DNA of 64,000 bases from Limanda limanda (GCF_963576545.1 NC_083649.1:7349406-7413405), one strand, 5' to 3'; positions 21,710 through 33,645 are shown, counted from the first letter of the stretch. Made by a program: numbers and translations. The notes: generated from the sequence alone by a model not told the origin.

Positions 21710-21937
21710 TAGCCTGACGTTGTCATACTCAAAATTCTAGTCAGAATATGAGTCTGAGACCGCTCCATTAGGCTGTTATTATGGGGCGTGTTTCAACCCA
21801 ACCAGGAAAAGAAATGCCTCTTCCCTAAATTGGATAGACCTACAACCAATCAGAGCAATGTATGTGACGTATGTCAAGCGACATTGTGAGTTATTTACTA
21901 AGTCAGACAGTCAAGACTTTCTCTTACCATTTGTAAG

Positions 21938-23225
21938 TAGGGGTGTCACGATACCAAAAATTCAGTAGTCTGTGCCAATACCAGTAAAATAACACGATTC
22001 TCGATGCCAATTTAGTCCAGGCAAAGTAGCCCATTTTGGAGCCAAAAATAGAAGTAATTGTAAAAGAATTTTTTTCAGCATAGATTATTTCTATAAAGTG
22101 TACAGAACAACATACTAAAAGTCCTAAGAAATCCAAGTTGAGGAAATATGTTTAATTCTCATCAATGTGTGCCAATAAGGCCCGGCAACAATACACCCCA
22201 AAAGGGCTATTTTTTTCGTTTACTCCTATCAAAATGAAACTTTACACAATGAAAGTTACCATGAAACGTAACATTTTTTGTATTACAAGTTTCTTTGAAA
22301 ATTAATTTTAATATGCAAGTGTGCTATACACTCATCGAATATGCCCAAAATACACCCAGCTCATGTGCTTGTCAAATTAATTTCAAAAAAAACTTGTAAT
22401 ACAAAAAAAGTTACTTTTCATAAATACTTTTACTATGTAAAGTTTTATTGTGGTAGGAGTAAAGGAAAAAATTAAGCCTATTTGGGTGTATTTGGGGCAT
22501 AGTCAATTAGTGTATAGCTCATTTGCATATTCAAATTCATTTTCAAAGAAACTTGTAATACAAAAAATTTTACGTTTCATGGTTACTTTCATTGTGTAAA
22601 GTTTTATTTTGATAGGAGTAAAAAAAAAAAAATAGCCCTTTTGGGGTGTATTGTTGCCGGGCCTTACTGGCACACATTGATGAGAATTAAACATATTTCC
22701 TCAACTAGGATTTCTTAGGACTTTTAGTATGTTGTTCTGGACACCTCATAGAAATGATCTATGCTGAAAAAAAATCTTTTACAATTAGTCGGTTGGAAAA
22801 CGCTACTTTGCCTGGACTAATTTGGATACCACGGTAAAAAGAAAAAACAACACAGCGTGTTTCCTCATTGAGATCTTTATTACAAGATGAACAACTCTTG
22901 TGGCAGTTAAACGGAGTCCGTTCAATGGTTACACTTGAAAATATGCGCTGCTGTACTCCTAAGCCCCGCTGAGAGAGCAGCTAGCCGCTCCGGGTTCGGG
23001 TTCCCTTCCCCGTGGACTGATGGTCCGTGTGCGGACATAAAGCAGAGCTGCGGAGGCTAGCTCCGGGCTGCTTCCTCCAGCTGCTAACAGCCTCGCTGTG
23101 CTGCGTTCAGGGCACCTCGGATATAACGACCTCCTGCCACATAGCGAATAGCAATAGTTTTATCGATGAAAGACTAATTCTTAATGATCAATTAATCGAT
23201 CGTCGATTAATTATGCCCATCCCTA
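21938..23225. mobile_element. Older hAT-like element (TAGGG(G/A)TG ends) nested in the previous one
   Basis: The left end is TAGGGGTGTCACGATACC and the right end, inverted, TAGGGATGGGCATAATTAATC. The flanking octamers tttgtaag (21930-21937) and cttgcaag (23226-23233) differ at two positions, so it is an old duplication. The right part is moderately GC-rich (22960-23130) but has no recognisable transposase. Confidence 0.55.
22014..22818. mobile_element. Palindromic fold-back element, copy A
   Basis: The termini AGTCCAGGCAAAGTAG and CTACTTTGCCTGGACT are inverted. The interior is a long imperfect palindrome: left-arm landmarks (tcatcaatgtgtgccaataa, ggcccggcaacaataca) recur inverted at about 22640-22690. 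The element is therefore mostly two arms of roughly 300-350 bp. It is flanked on both sides by aattt. It has no coding capacity. A second copy lies at 57645-58301. Confidence 0.75.
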
Positions 23226-23605
23226 CTTGCAAGATACATGCTCTCTTTCTCTCTCTCTCTCCTTCTAACCAAGTATACTGCCTGGTCAGTTCCTGAAGAG
23301 GCGAAGCACTGATGCTAACAGCTGGTATCGGCGCTCACGGTGCTAACCCAAGCGCTCTTTGGTGACGTGGTTGATTACGTTACTTTTGATCATCTGTCCA
23401 TCATCGTATAAAGCCCGCCCTGACAATTTGATTGGTCCGATAAGTTTCTGTTCGGCCATAGTTTTTCCACAACGGAACAATGCCAGACCGAACTTCCCGA
23501 CCTCAAATGTTGTGGGCGGGGCTAAGTTCGTCTGGCACCCAGGCTAGGGCAAAGGGATAGTTCACCCAAAATTGAAAATCCACTCATTCTCTACCCACCA
23601 CTATG

Positions 23606-25588
23606 CAGTGGTGGGAAGTAACGAAGTAGAAATACTTTTTTACTGTACTTAAGTAGATTTTTCACATATCTGTACTTTACTTGAGTATTTATTTTCCTGA
23701 CGACTTTTAACTCGCTACATTTGAGCACAAATATCTGTACTTTCTACTTCTTACATTCTCAAAACTGCCTCGTCACTTAAGCAGCGGAGGTTGGCGGAAC
23801 GTGCACCTTTACGCACGGCGCACCTCTCTCTCTCTCTCTCTCGCTCCTGCAGTCTTTATTATTAGGGCCCGAGCACTGACAGGCACTAACAGACGTGAGG
23901 CCCTATTGAAATTGTAAGGATTATGATTCAGGCAAATTAATTGGCGTTTTGAGGGCTTTTATTAGGTGATTTTACATGATTTTTTGAAGGTGTTCCTATT
24001 TCGATTCACATTTGTTTTCCCTTTCCTGCTTCACGTCAACATCTGCACATAAATACATAACCTGAAGCAGCAAGTGGTTAACTTGTCTCAAAGAAAATAT
24101 TGGAAGTAGTTGGTTTAAACAAAAACTGTTGGCAAATAGACTATCATTGGTTGGCCGTGTCTACTTAGTCTTAAACGTCCACGTAAACAAAACAAACAGA
24201 TTTAAAACAAGTTAAGATGGAAAAACAAACACAACCAATTATATAAACAAACGCAAAAACAACTTTCAGCCAACACAACCAAAAACAAACACTACTGCAT
24301 ATTCAAGCACACAATTCAGGTTTTTTAATGGACCTCGCCAAATGGAACCCTGGGTAATCAGGCCCAGTTTTCCACTCACTATAATGCCAATATAATTTTT
24401 GCAAAGATATTATATATCTATATATTGCCAATTCCAATCCTTAGTCTCCCTTTGTGCTGACTCAACACAACTTAGAAGCTGTTGAGTCTTTATATATGTA
24501 CTGTAAAAACTGGCTAATGTGTACAACTTCAAGCAGGGTTGGGTCTTCACTTTGCCGTCCCTACAGGCAAGAGACCGTACAGGTGTATTGTCACCCTGCT
24601 GGAAACAAATGCAAACACAAACGAAGGCCCATTCAGTGAAGATAGTCTAATGACAAATAAACAGGCTTACATGTAGATGCGTGGACAAGCTGGCGGGCAG
24701 ATATACAGGCAGTTACAAATACAGCTAATAGACACAAAAGGTTAGTGTTGAAGTGCCGTCAAGCAAGACACTGATAATTTATAAAAAAGTGTAACCAAAT
24801 TATAACTGTAACCAAATTTGCACCTTAAGATACCCAATTGGATGTATTTTGGAGATGTAATTTAGCATTCAAAAAAACATTGGTCTTAAATTATTTATTT
24901 CCTTGTTCAGTCTGAAATTTGGCAGCAAAACCAGACTGTGTCCAGTGTTTTTTCTTCTCTGTACTAGCACTGTCCAGGCTGTTAACAAAAGAGAAAATAT
25001 CTTATTTTGTGTGCCTAGTTTCCCTTTGCTGAGTTATCATAAGGGGCATTGTGTATCAGTCCTGCTACTGATGAAAGGTCCATGTTTAGTTATATTTACA
25101 GACTTTTTTAGTGGTTATACTTTGGTCTATTAGTGTTCTTAGGTAGACTCAAGAGGCACTTGTTTATTCTGTTGTATTGATTCTTTGTTGTCTCTAGAAG
25201 TTCAGATGCAGTTGTCCAATACTATTTTAACCTCAGCATCTTGGGTTCAAAATTTGTAAAATTATACATTATATATATAGTGTTGTTATAATTTTTCAGT
25301 CAGTTGAAATAAATCCTGAAGAGAACAATTTTGGGTTGCTTTGTGTCTGTATAGGCCTACTACAAAAAGCACTTAGCACTTTTAATTTTGGTACTTGTAC
25401 TTTTGATACTTAAGTACATTTCAATACCAGATACTTTTGATACTTAAGTACATTTAATATGAGCGACTCTAAGACTTTTATTCAATTCATTTTCTGACGG
25501 GTGACTTTTACTTTTACCGGAGTCACTTTCAAGTAAGATATCTGTACTTTTACTCAAGTATGGCTTTCAAGTAATTTATACACCACTG
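23606..25588. mobile_element. hAT-like DNA transposon (CAGTGGTGGGAAGTAAC ends)
   Basis: The left end is CAGTGGTGGGAAGTAACG and the right end TTATACACCACTG. A perfect 8-bp duplication, ccactatg, is at 23598-23605 and 25589-25596. Subterminal repeats of the tacttaagtaca type occur at both ends. No complete transposase is visible. At about 23862-23935 it carries a segment starting agggcccgagcactgac, which looks like a separate dispersed fish repeat; the remainder of the interior is AT-rich and unassigned. It split a TIR element that is intact in units 6-8. Confidence 0.8.
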
Positions 25589-25596
25589 CCACTATG

Positions 25597-26257
25597 AGGT
25601 GGTCGGTGAAGTGTTTGAGTCCACAAAACACTTTTGGAGTTTCAGGGGTGAACAGTTTTGCAGCCAGATCAAATACAATTGAAGGCAATGGGACCCCTTC
25701 TTCAGACGTAATAAAAGAAACTGCCTCCATACTGCTCCTGTGGTGTCATCCAAGTGTTCATAAGCCCAGACATTCAAGTTTCGCCTCTAAACGGTGTCAT
25801 TTGCACCATGTTTTTAGTCTTAATTTCCTCTGATGTCCTCCTCTTCGAGCACATGCACTACACAAAAGCTCTCGCCCTAGATGTGCACGAGACGAGATCA
25901 GCGAAAACTCACGATAAGTACCTGTTGCATCAAAAGTTCAGGTAGCAACACTAGTTCCAGTAGCATCTCTAGTTCAGGTAGAATCCCTGGTTCTTGTAGC
26001 ATCGCTAGTTCCAGTAGCATAAGCATAGCTGAAGTTACGGCGGCAAGTTGTCACTGATTTCGTCGCTGGGCCTTGTTGGTGAGAGCATGAAGGCTCGAGC
26101 TTGCGCGGTGTGTGTGCGCTCGAACGTGGCTGGAGGCAGGAGGATAGCAGAAGACATTCAGGCTACAACATGGAGTAAACAATGTCTTTTTGAATTGAAT
26201 TTGAACACCACAGGAGCAGTTTGGAGTCAGTCAATGTTTTTTTCTGTTGTTTTTTAA
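25597..26257. repeat. Interrupted part of the GATAGTTCACC TIR element (unit 5)
   Basis: This continues the element that begins at about 23551 and corresponds to 32827-33475, 38903-39534 and 44957-45595. It includes a short minisatellite of about 20-bp units (tagcatcgctagttccag type) at 25935-26030. It is broken by the Kolobok-like insertion at TTAA (26254-26257), and its right end is deleted after 28710. Confidence 0.65.
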
Positions 26258-28628
26258 TGGAGACCTATTATGCCCATTTTACCACAAGTTGATATGGTTC
26301 CTTGGGGTCTTAATGAAATGTCTGTAACATTTTTTGGTCAAAATACCACAAGGATCATTTAAAACAGCAGCCTTCTTACCCTGTCTAAAACAGCCCTCTT
26401 CAGATTGACCTGTTTTGAGTCCCCCCCGCCCCCCCCCTCCTCGCCCCGCCCCCCTCTAACCACCCCGCCCCCCCCCCCTGTCAATCACACACACACACAT
26501 CCACTTTCACGTCTTAAATCTCTCCTTAGCATATTTAAGGTTGTTAAAATAATTTTAAGTCACTGTCCTACACATATATTTCTGTATTTGTTTGTTGTGT
26601 TTCTTCATTGAAGCTACAATTTTAAAACTACAACACCTTCTGATAAGGATGTACATTTATTTAAATACATGCATTAGATATGTGTGTATACAGTATTTAA
26701 TTGTATGTGTATATTTATTCATACAGGGCATATATACACACACACACGCACACACACAGACACACACAGACACACACACAGACACACACACACACACACA
26801 CAGACACACACACACAGGCAAAGGGATGTGGGGGCTAGCTTTGGAAGCTAACACTGCTGCAACTTTTGCGGCGAAATGCACTTAAAACCCCGGGTATGAG
26901 TATTTTAAAGCGAGCGACGGAGGCGGCAACGAGCTGCTGGTGACCGGCACCGGGTCGTGCAGCTCGGGGTGCGTGGAGCAAATCTGTAAGAGCCACAAAA
27001 GTTATAATGCACAGCTCTCTCCCCCCCCCTCCTCCTCCTCCTCTTCGCCACCCGGGCGCTGAGCGAGCCCCCGGCACCGGTACAATGCAACCGGAGACTG
27101 GGGGGGGTCCTTGAACACGTTCCGATGCTAGTTTCTAACAAAGACAGACACACACAGAAGCTACGAGTCGGGTTAGCCTCCGAGTGCATTGTTTTCTATG
27201 TAAACGTGCGGCATGCCCGGGACGCCACACACACACACACACAAGCTAGACTCCGAGAGCATCGTCCTCCACTCAGGACCCCAAATGGGATCTCTCCCCT
27301 GCTTCCCGGGTGGGGGGCCACATGCAATACTGCTGTAAATACGTTCACAAGCAACCATTCCAGAAAGTGCTGGAGCTCTAAACACAAACTAGCAGCTAGT
27401 TACCGTTAGCTCCCTGCTGATACACGTAAAGCATCTAAGTGGCCACAGCGGCAGAGACACGGTCCCCAACACCGGGACGTCTCCGGAGGTGCACGGAGGT
27501 GCCGGGGCTAACGCTAGCAGCAAGCTAACGCTCCCGACAAAAAGCTGTTTCTATTTATTCATGCTGCTTCTACCGGGGCAAAACACACACACAGAAGCCA
27601 GCGTTAGCTGCTGCTGCTACCCGTAAACACACACTGACACCAACAAGTCACAGCCAGCTGAGGTAGCAGAGGCACATAGTCCACAGCATCAACACAGCTC
27701 CGAAGCTCCGCAGCTCCTACCTGGAAAAAACACCAACAGCTCGCGTTGTCTCCCGGCTCCGGGTTCACGCTGCCGGCTTGCGGCTCCCGGGCTCCGGTGG
27801 TGCGAGGCAGCTAGTGGAGGCAGCTAGTGCGAGCCGGAGCGCGGAGCGGAGGTCCGGTCGGAGCTCCGGCCGGCGGAGCTCCCCTGCGTAAACAAACACA
27901 TCCACCAGAAGCGAGCAGCTGACATGGAGCCAGCAGCCCCCGTGCGAGCCCTGGCTGAGGATGGAGCTGTGGCAGGTAAATCACCCCGACCGCAGGCTCT
28001 GTTTCCTCCGCCTCTCACCCAGCTGATCGTGAGATCGCGGCTTCTGCCCCGGCAGCCTCCTCCGTGATCACGGAGCAGGAGCCGCAGAGCAGGAGCCCCG
28101 GCTCCGCGTTCACGGAGCCGGGGCTGAGGAGGGAGCTGTGGCAGGTAACTCACCCCAACCGCAGGCTCTGTTTCCTCTGCCTCTCACCCAGCTCCCTGGC
28201 TGGTTAGCTCTGTCTTCTGAAGCTGGAGTCACATGAAGACATTTGTGCTGATTTGTGCAGCCCAGCACTGAGCATCTTGGGTGTGGAAGTCGACTCATGC
28301 TGCTAGTTAGCTTATCCGATTGTTTCCAAGGCTTGCAAGACTTTAATGGCGGCCGGCCGGACTCCGATGAACTGAAAAAGTGGGTGGGTCGAGGGGTGGT
28401 TCGAGTGGTGGGGGGGGGGGGCGTACTACATGGGCATTTTTAACTATTACGTATTAGTTTGGTGTATTCCCATTCGAGGCCATCTAGAGTATAGTTTCTG
28501 ACATAGAGGAACCACAACAAATCGCGGGAGTTGTTTTTTTCCAGAGTTTCTGGGACGGTAGACATGCCAGATACCCAAATTAACATGTAGAAGCACTGCA
28601 AAAGTGGAATTTTCATAATATGTCCCCT
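26258..28628 (-). mobile_element. Kolobok-like DNA transposon (TTAA target site, THAP-like exon)
   Basis: TTAA is at both borders (26254-26257 and 28629-28632). Units 6-8 have the unoccupied TTTAAGT site. The ends are imperfect inverted repeats (TGGAGACCTATTATG and inverted GGGGACATATTATG). On the minus strand 28298-28224 encodes MSRLPHPRCSVLGCTNQHKCL followed by HVTPASED, resembling the first half of a THAP zinc finger (C-x4-C). TTAA targets and THAP domains are both features of Kolobok transposons. The rest of the transposase is absent or unrecognised. The interior is CpG-rich (about 26870-28380) and contains C-runs (26418-26478), a CA tract and a duplicated 78-bp module. Confidence 0.6.
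26736..26816. repeat. (CA)n microsatellite with GACA interruptions
   Basis: Dinucleotide CA run with regularly spaced GACA interruptions, inside the Kolobok-like element. Confidence 0.95.
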
Positions 28629-29846
28629 TTAAGTGAGAAGAATTGATCCCCAGGTACTTCCGTTGGCAGCAACACTTTGAACCACCCTGAAAGTCCAAAA
28701 GTGTTTGCTTCTTGTTATTTGCTTTCTTCACCTGCTGATATCTCTAATGCATGTTCCTGTTGCCAGATCTGACAAATATAGCTGCCAGTCGAATGTAGAG
28801 CGCAGGTTTCAGATGAACTCTGTTGATCCTAGGAACGTCCTCTAATATCACTCTGAGGATTAGTGGTGGAGGGTAAAGTTTTCAAATCATTTACTTTCAT
28901 ACTTGAAGTACCAACATTTCACTATAAATTACTCCATCACCAGTTAAATTCCTGCACTAAAAATGTAGGGCACAAGTGTTTGAGTATTACAGGAATATGT
29001 ACTTAAGGGATCAAATGTAAAAGTTTTTAATTCAAGAAAAAGAGCCATTTGGACTATGTTTGTAGGTTCAGGTCCAGGATGGAGGTCTAGAGTTGCTCGT
29101 TTACATGCATCAAACACCAGGAGAAGTCATACATGTTCTCACCTACTGGTAATACTCAGTTTGCAGTAGTATCTGGCAGAGGAGCAGTGGTCGAGACAGT
29201 TCCTTCGTGTTGTTGTCTCTGTTTTACTTTGTATTTGGTCTCATAGTCTGACCAGAAAACATCAGCTGTGATAGTCTCACTTTAAGCACATCAGGCATTT
29301 TAAGTATTTCTTGTTTTGTTCTATTTATATGAATGTGCGTTGTTTTTCCGAAATATCACCTCTTATTTCCCTGTAGTGCATTTTCTTGTACACTGACAAT
29401 AATGGTTTTCTATTATTTTCAATTCTATTCTGTTGTATTCAATTCCACCTTCAGCATTTCTTTGGGATTTGCACAGGGGAACATGAACAGGATATTTTAT
29501 TCTGTAGCATTAATGACACAGAGACTTCCCTTTGAAATAATACAAATATATTCATTTTTGCCCTAATCAAAATATAATGTTAGACAATTCATATAACAAG
29601 TTAGGTTTGTCACATCTGAATTGGTTTCAGCCAAAAAATCCCCAAAACACAACAATCAGCAATGATGTATTTTTTAACCGAATAAATCCATGAAGAAACA
29701 GTTGATAGCTAATGGTGCTACTGGTTGTCATTTTACTTCCTATATAACAAAGACGCACAAATGAGATACCGTAGGATGCACAGTACGTTTGTGTCGACAG
29801 AGCTTTAGAGAACCCATTCTATAAGATTTCTAAACCTTTTTGAAAC
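28629..29846. repeat. Intergenic flank between the Kolobok-like element and copy 6
   Basis: Shared array sequence. 28633-29160 matches 33475-34140 with a deletion that removes the right end of the TIR element. 29160-29846 is the 3' flank of copy 6, homologous to 4235-4913. A large part of the intergenic unit seen at 34140-35260 is missing here. No gene is recognised. Confidence 0.6.
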
Positions 29847-32261
29847 TCATTCAGCTTTAGCTTTTGTCTTCCTTCTATTTCTGCAGCATAGTAACCAGAA
29901 AACAGCCACAGTAAAGAGCAGCAGTGCAGCCGCAGCAGTCAGCAACACCAACAGAACATCTAAACTATAGTACGAGTACCAGGGCATCTTATAAGCCTCC
30001 GTACGCAGGTGTGCTGCCCCTTTGTGACGGATCACATACTCCACCCAGAAGATAGCGTGATCCATGGGTGCTATTGCCTGATCTCTGTGCAAGCTAGACA
30101 GTCGTTGCATGTTCTGTCTGTAGCTGTCCTGCAGGAGCACTTCCTGAAGACCTTGTTCGAAACTCTGTCCATTAAGCTCACCCAGCTCAATGATCTTGGC
30201 AGCTCCTCTCTCCTTCAAACGTACAAGGTTGTCAAACTGGTCAAAGAACAGGGGTATGCCGACCACGGGCACACCGTGGTAAATGGCCTCCTGGACTCCG
30301 TTGGTTCCTCCATGAGCTACAAAGACTTTGGTCTGAGGGTGACCCAGGAGGTCTCTCTGCGGCATCCAGTCCACGATGAGCGTGTTGTTGCCCAAAGTGG
30401 AGGGACGCTCCCCTTTGTGTCGCCATATCACCTGATCAGTAAACGAAAAGAATCAACATTAATTTGCTGCACCTCTGTTCATGAGCAGACAGACAATACG
30501 GCAACAATAATCTGGAAGCCCATCGGCCATCATCTGATGATGAATTAGCCTCTGGGACCAAAGACCAATCTATTAAGTTTCTATTAAGGTGCTTCCTGTG
30601 TAGTGAAGGGATATCAATCCCTCCATCCTCCTAAATCGACTCCATCTTCCATTATCTGTACACTGTTTAAAGGTATATCCAGGTGTGCTAAAAACTTTTA
30701 ATTTAACTAGTTGGGTCATAAGGAGTCATTGAGGTGACCTGAAGGACTAAACAACTCCTAACAACTCCCAGAAGTCACTAATACCTGGGAGTCCCAGCAG
30801 TCAGTTAGAACTCAAGAAGCCTGAAAGAAGGTGAAACTCAACCAAGTCCAGTTGACCTGTTCTTTAGCACTTGGATATTCCAAATATTTCCTTTCACACA
30901 ACAGACTAGTCAAAACTTTTTTCCAAGCAAATCACAAACAGTGAATCTTATTGTAGCAATGTTAGGTATAGATGACATGTTGGTTTATCTCTAATAACAG
31001 CTATCTGCATGTGAATGTAGAAAGATTTTTAAAAAACAGTGAGCCGATGCATTTCAGTGTTTTTTTACCTAATCTGCTGTTGATTCATTGCTTTGTGGCA
31101 CATTTCCAGCTTTTAACATTTAGTAACGGGTACGTTACCTTCTGAGGCATCTTGGCAAAGGTGCTGGCGATCTCATCTGCAGCCTCTTTGGGTAAAGCGT
31201 TCACCAAGGTTCCCAGAGTCATGATGATCACACCATGCTCGCCGGCGCTCTGAACAAACTGCTCCAGGTCCGCTGGCAGAGGCTGGGCCGGTTTGCACTG
31301 GAACCCTCCGATGTAGATGACGTTCGGCATCGTGGGCCGAGGGAAGTCAAACACAAAGTCTGACCTGAACAGCCATATGTCTGCATCCTGAAGCATCGAG
31401 ATGATGTCACATTCACCCTCAATATATTTACTGCAGGCAACTTCATAGATTGGCCCGATCAAGAATTTTTTCTGGAACAATATGATGCCGTAGAAAAACA
31501 GATTCTTGATCCTCTGCATGAAATCCATTTTGTCGGTTAAACCCGATCCTGGCACTGGAATATAAGAGAGTGGGGAGGGGGCTATGGCAAATTGTCCGTC
31601 TCCGCCGGGGATCCAACGAACATTTAGCACCAGGGGCAGTTTGAGATACTTTGCTAACAGAACCCCTGGTGCTACGGCCGGGTCAGTGAGAACAAGATCA
31701 TATTGGGCGTCCCTTAATCTTTTGACCATATTTGCATCATCTAATAATTGAGTGAGTGCACCATACCAGATAGAATGAGCATGAGTTATCATGGAGAGGA
31801 AATCCTTTGTAATTTTGATGGAAGTTAGAATTGACGCCTCTTCTCTCTGTGCCTGAAAAAAATCGTAAGAAAATAAGTACTACAAAAATCCAATAAATAT
31901 GAATTGTAATATTACGTACAGACTAGTTGACCCAGTGGGGCCCAGTACATCAACCATGATGGCATACCTTCATGTGTTCCTGCAGGAACTCATCAAAGAA
32001 GTTCTCCAGACTCTCATCCATTTGAATTGTAATTGAGGTGTAAAGAGGAGACTCCTCTGGGATGTACCAGCTTTTGCTGCTCCGGATCACAGTGAGGCTG
32101 TGTCCTCTGGCATGAAGCTCCTCCAGCAGGAGCTTCATGTTGATCCAGTGGCTGCCGTCAATGGGGAACACCAGAATGTTCCCTCCGTGGGAAGGAGGGG
32201 GGAAGGAAATCAGACCAACACTGAGAAGAACCAATATTCCACAGACACGAGACAGGGGCAT
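29847..32261 (-). CDS. ugt5: UGT5-type UDP-glucuronosyltransferase, copy 6
   Basis: Exons are 32261-31968, 31852-31139 and 30431-29847 (530 residues, canonical splice sites). His38 in DGSHW, Asp155, the UGT signature and the KAKAE tail are all present. Differences: exon 2 begins AQREEAS where others have A/VLREGAS; the acceptor loop reads RSSKSWYIP where others have RGSNSW; MITHAHSIW replaces MITQ/V-type sequences; and FQKKFLIGPIYEVACS carries charge changes. These lie in the acceptor-binding half, so substrate preference may differ (inference). Confidence 0.93.
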
Positions 32262-32500
32262 GGTTCCTAAAATACAGGTGTGAGAAACAATTGCATTTTA
32301 ATATGTGAGTTAACACAAGTTTATAAAGTGAAAATTATATTACTATCAACAGCATGAACAGGTTCCTGAGATTCACTCACCCATGCTTGAGAGTGGCAGC
32401 CGTAGTTCTGCCTGCCTGCACCCTGACATTCACTCGAAAGGATTCCTTACATATTTGAGTTCAAACTCCACATCTGATTGGTCCATAAGGGTAAATGAGT
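32262..32500 (-). promoter_or_regulatory. Leader exon, intron 1 and CCAAT-box promoter of copy 6
   Basis: On the minus strand, an acceptor TTTTAG|GAACC lies at 32266 and a leader exon ends at 32381 (CAAGCATGG|GTGAGTGAAT), giving a 114-bp intron 1. Splicing would join ATGG to GAACCATG and create an in-frame upstream ATG three codons before the usual start. Upstream, a CCAAT box (plus strand gattgg, 32476-32481) and an AT-rich CAAATATG segment near 32450 suggest the core promoter. The transcription start itself cannot be placed. Confidence 0.55.
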
Positions 32501-32763
32501 TACAATGCATGTGTCATACAAAGCTATGATGCTGCAGACAATGTTCTGCAGTTAACAACCAAAGTGTTAACTTCTTATTTAATATGCCTTCGTAGATTTA
32601 TCACTGACAACCTGATCATGTTGTCTGACTAGTGTGTGAAGTTGTGTGAAGTTTCATGAGTGTTTTTTCTCTGTCACATGTAAACACATGTGACCTCTTT
32701 CATAAGGTTGTTGGTCCTGGTTGGGCAACTTGAGCCTTCTGGAATTTCACACATAACATGGCA

Positions 32764-33645
32764 AAGGAATAGTTCACCAAAAAAATGAAAATCCACTCAT
32801 TCTCTACTCACCACTGTGCTGCTGGAGGTGGTGGATGAAGTGTTTGAGTCAACAAAACACTTTTGGAGTTTCAGGAGTCAACAGTGTTGCAGCCACAGCC
32901 AATACAATTGAAGGCTATGGACCCCTTCTTCATACTAATAAAACAACAGGAAAAAATACAGAAACTGCCTCCATACTGCTCCTGTGGTGTCATCCAAATG
33001 TCCATAAACCCAGACAGTCATGTTGGACTCGAAATGTTGTCATTTGCACCATGTTTTTAGTCTTAATGTCCTCTGATATCCTCCTCTGGAGGCACGTTCA
33101 CGTTCGAGCCCAAGGTGTGAACGAGACTAGATCAGCAACAACTCATGATAAGTACCTGTAGCATCGCTAGTTCCAGTAGCATCACTAGTTCAGGTAGCAT
33201 TGCTAGTTCTTGTAGCATCACTAGTTCCAGTAGCATAAGCATAGCTGAAGTTGCGGCAGCAAAGTTCTCACTGATGTCTTCACTTGGCCTTTTGGTGAGA
33301 GCATAAAGGCGCGAGCTTTTGCGGTGTGTGTGCGCTCAAACGCGGCTCAGGGCAGGAGGATAGCAGCGGACATTCAGGCTTAAACATGGAGTAAATTATG
33401 CCTTTTTGAGTTGAATTTGAACATCACAGGAGCAGTTTGTAGTCAGCCAATGTTTCTTTCTGTTGTTTTTTTAAGTGAGAAGAATTGATCCCCAGGTAGG
33501 CCTACTTCCGTTGGCAGTAACACTGTGAACCCCCTTGAAACTCCAAAAGTGTTTTGTGAACTCGAACACTTCACCCAGCCCTCCATCGGCATAGTGGTGA
33601 GTAGAGAATGAGGGAATTTTCATTTTTGGGTGAACTATCCTTTTA
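32764..33645. mobile_element. Non-autonomous DNA transposon with GGATAGTTCACC inverted repeats (unit 6)
   Basis: The left end AAAGGAATAGTTCACC and the right end GGTGAACTATCCTTTT are inverted, and the repeat continues inwards (tgaaaatccactcattctc against gagaatgagggaattttca). There is no coding capacity. Copies are at the same place in units 5 (broken), 7 and 8, but not beside copy 9, which shows the empty site near 49125. It includes the 20-bp minisatellite at about 33160-33245. Confidence 0.75.

Larger units (their letters stand above)
21710..23546. mobile_element. DNA transposon with TAGCCTG ends (outer element of a nest)
   Basis: The left end is TAGCCTGACG and the right end CCCAGGCTA, giving a short inverted repeat TAGCCTG. 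A 9-bp target duplication, gggcaaagg, is at 21701-21709 and 23547-23555. No transposase is recognised, so it is non-autonomous; an 8-9-bp duplication suggests a hAT-like or P-like element. It is interrupted by two further nested elements. Confidence 0.7.

Noticed and set aside
25935..26030. Regular short repeats that could look like a CRISPR array
   Set aside because: Eukaryotic context, no unique spacers, units directly abutting: an ordinary minisatellite.
26405..26611. Proline-rich open frame of 68 codons
   Set aside because: Produced by C-runs of a low-complexity tract.
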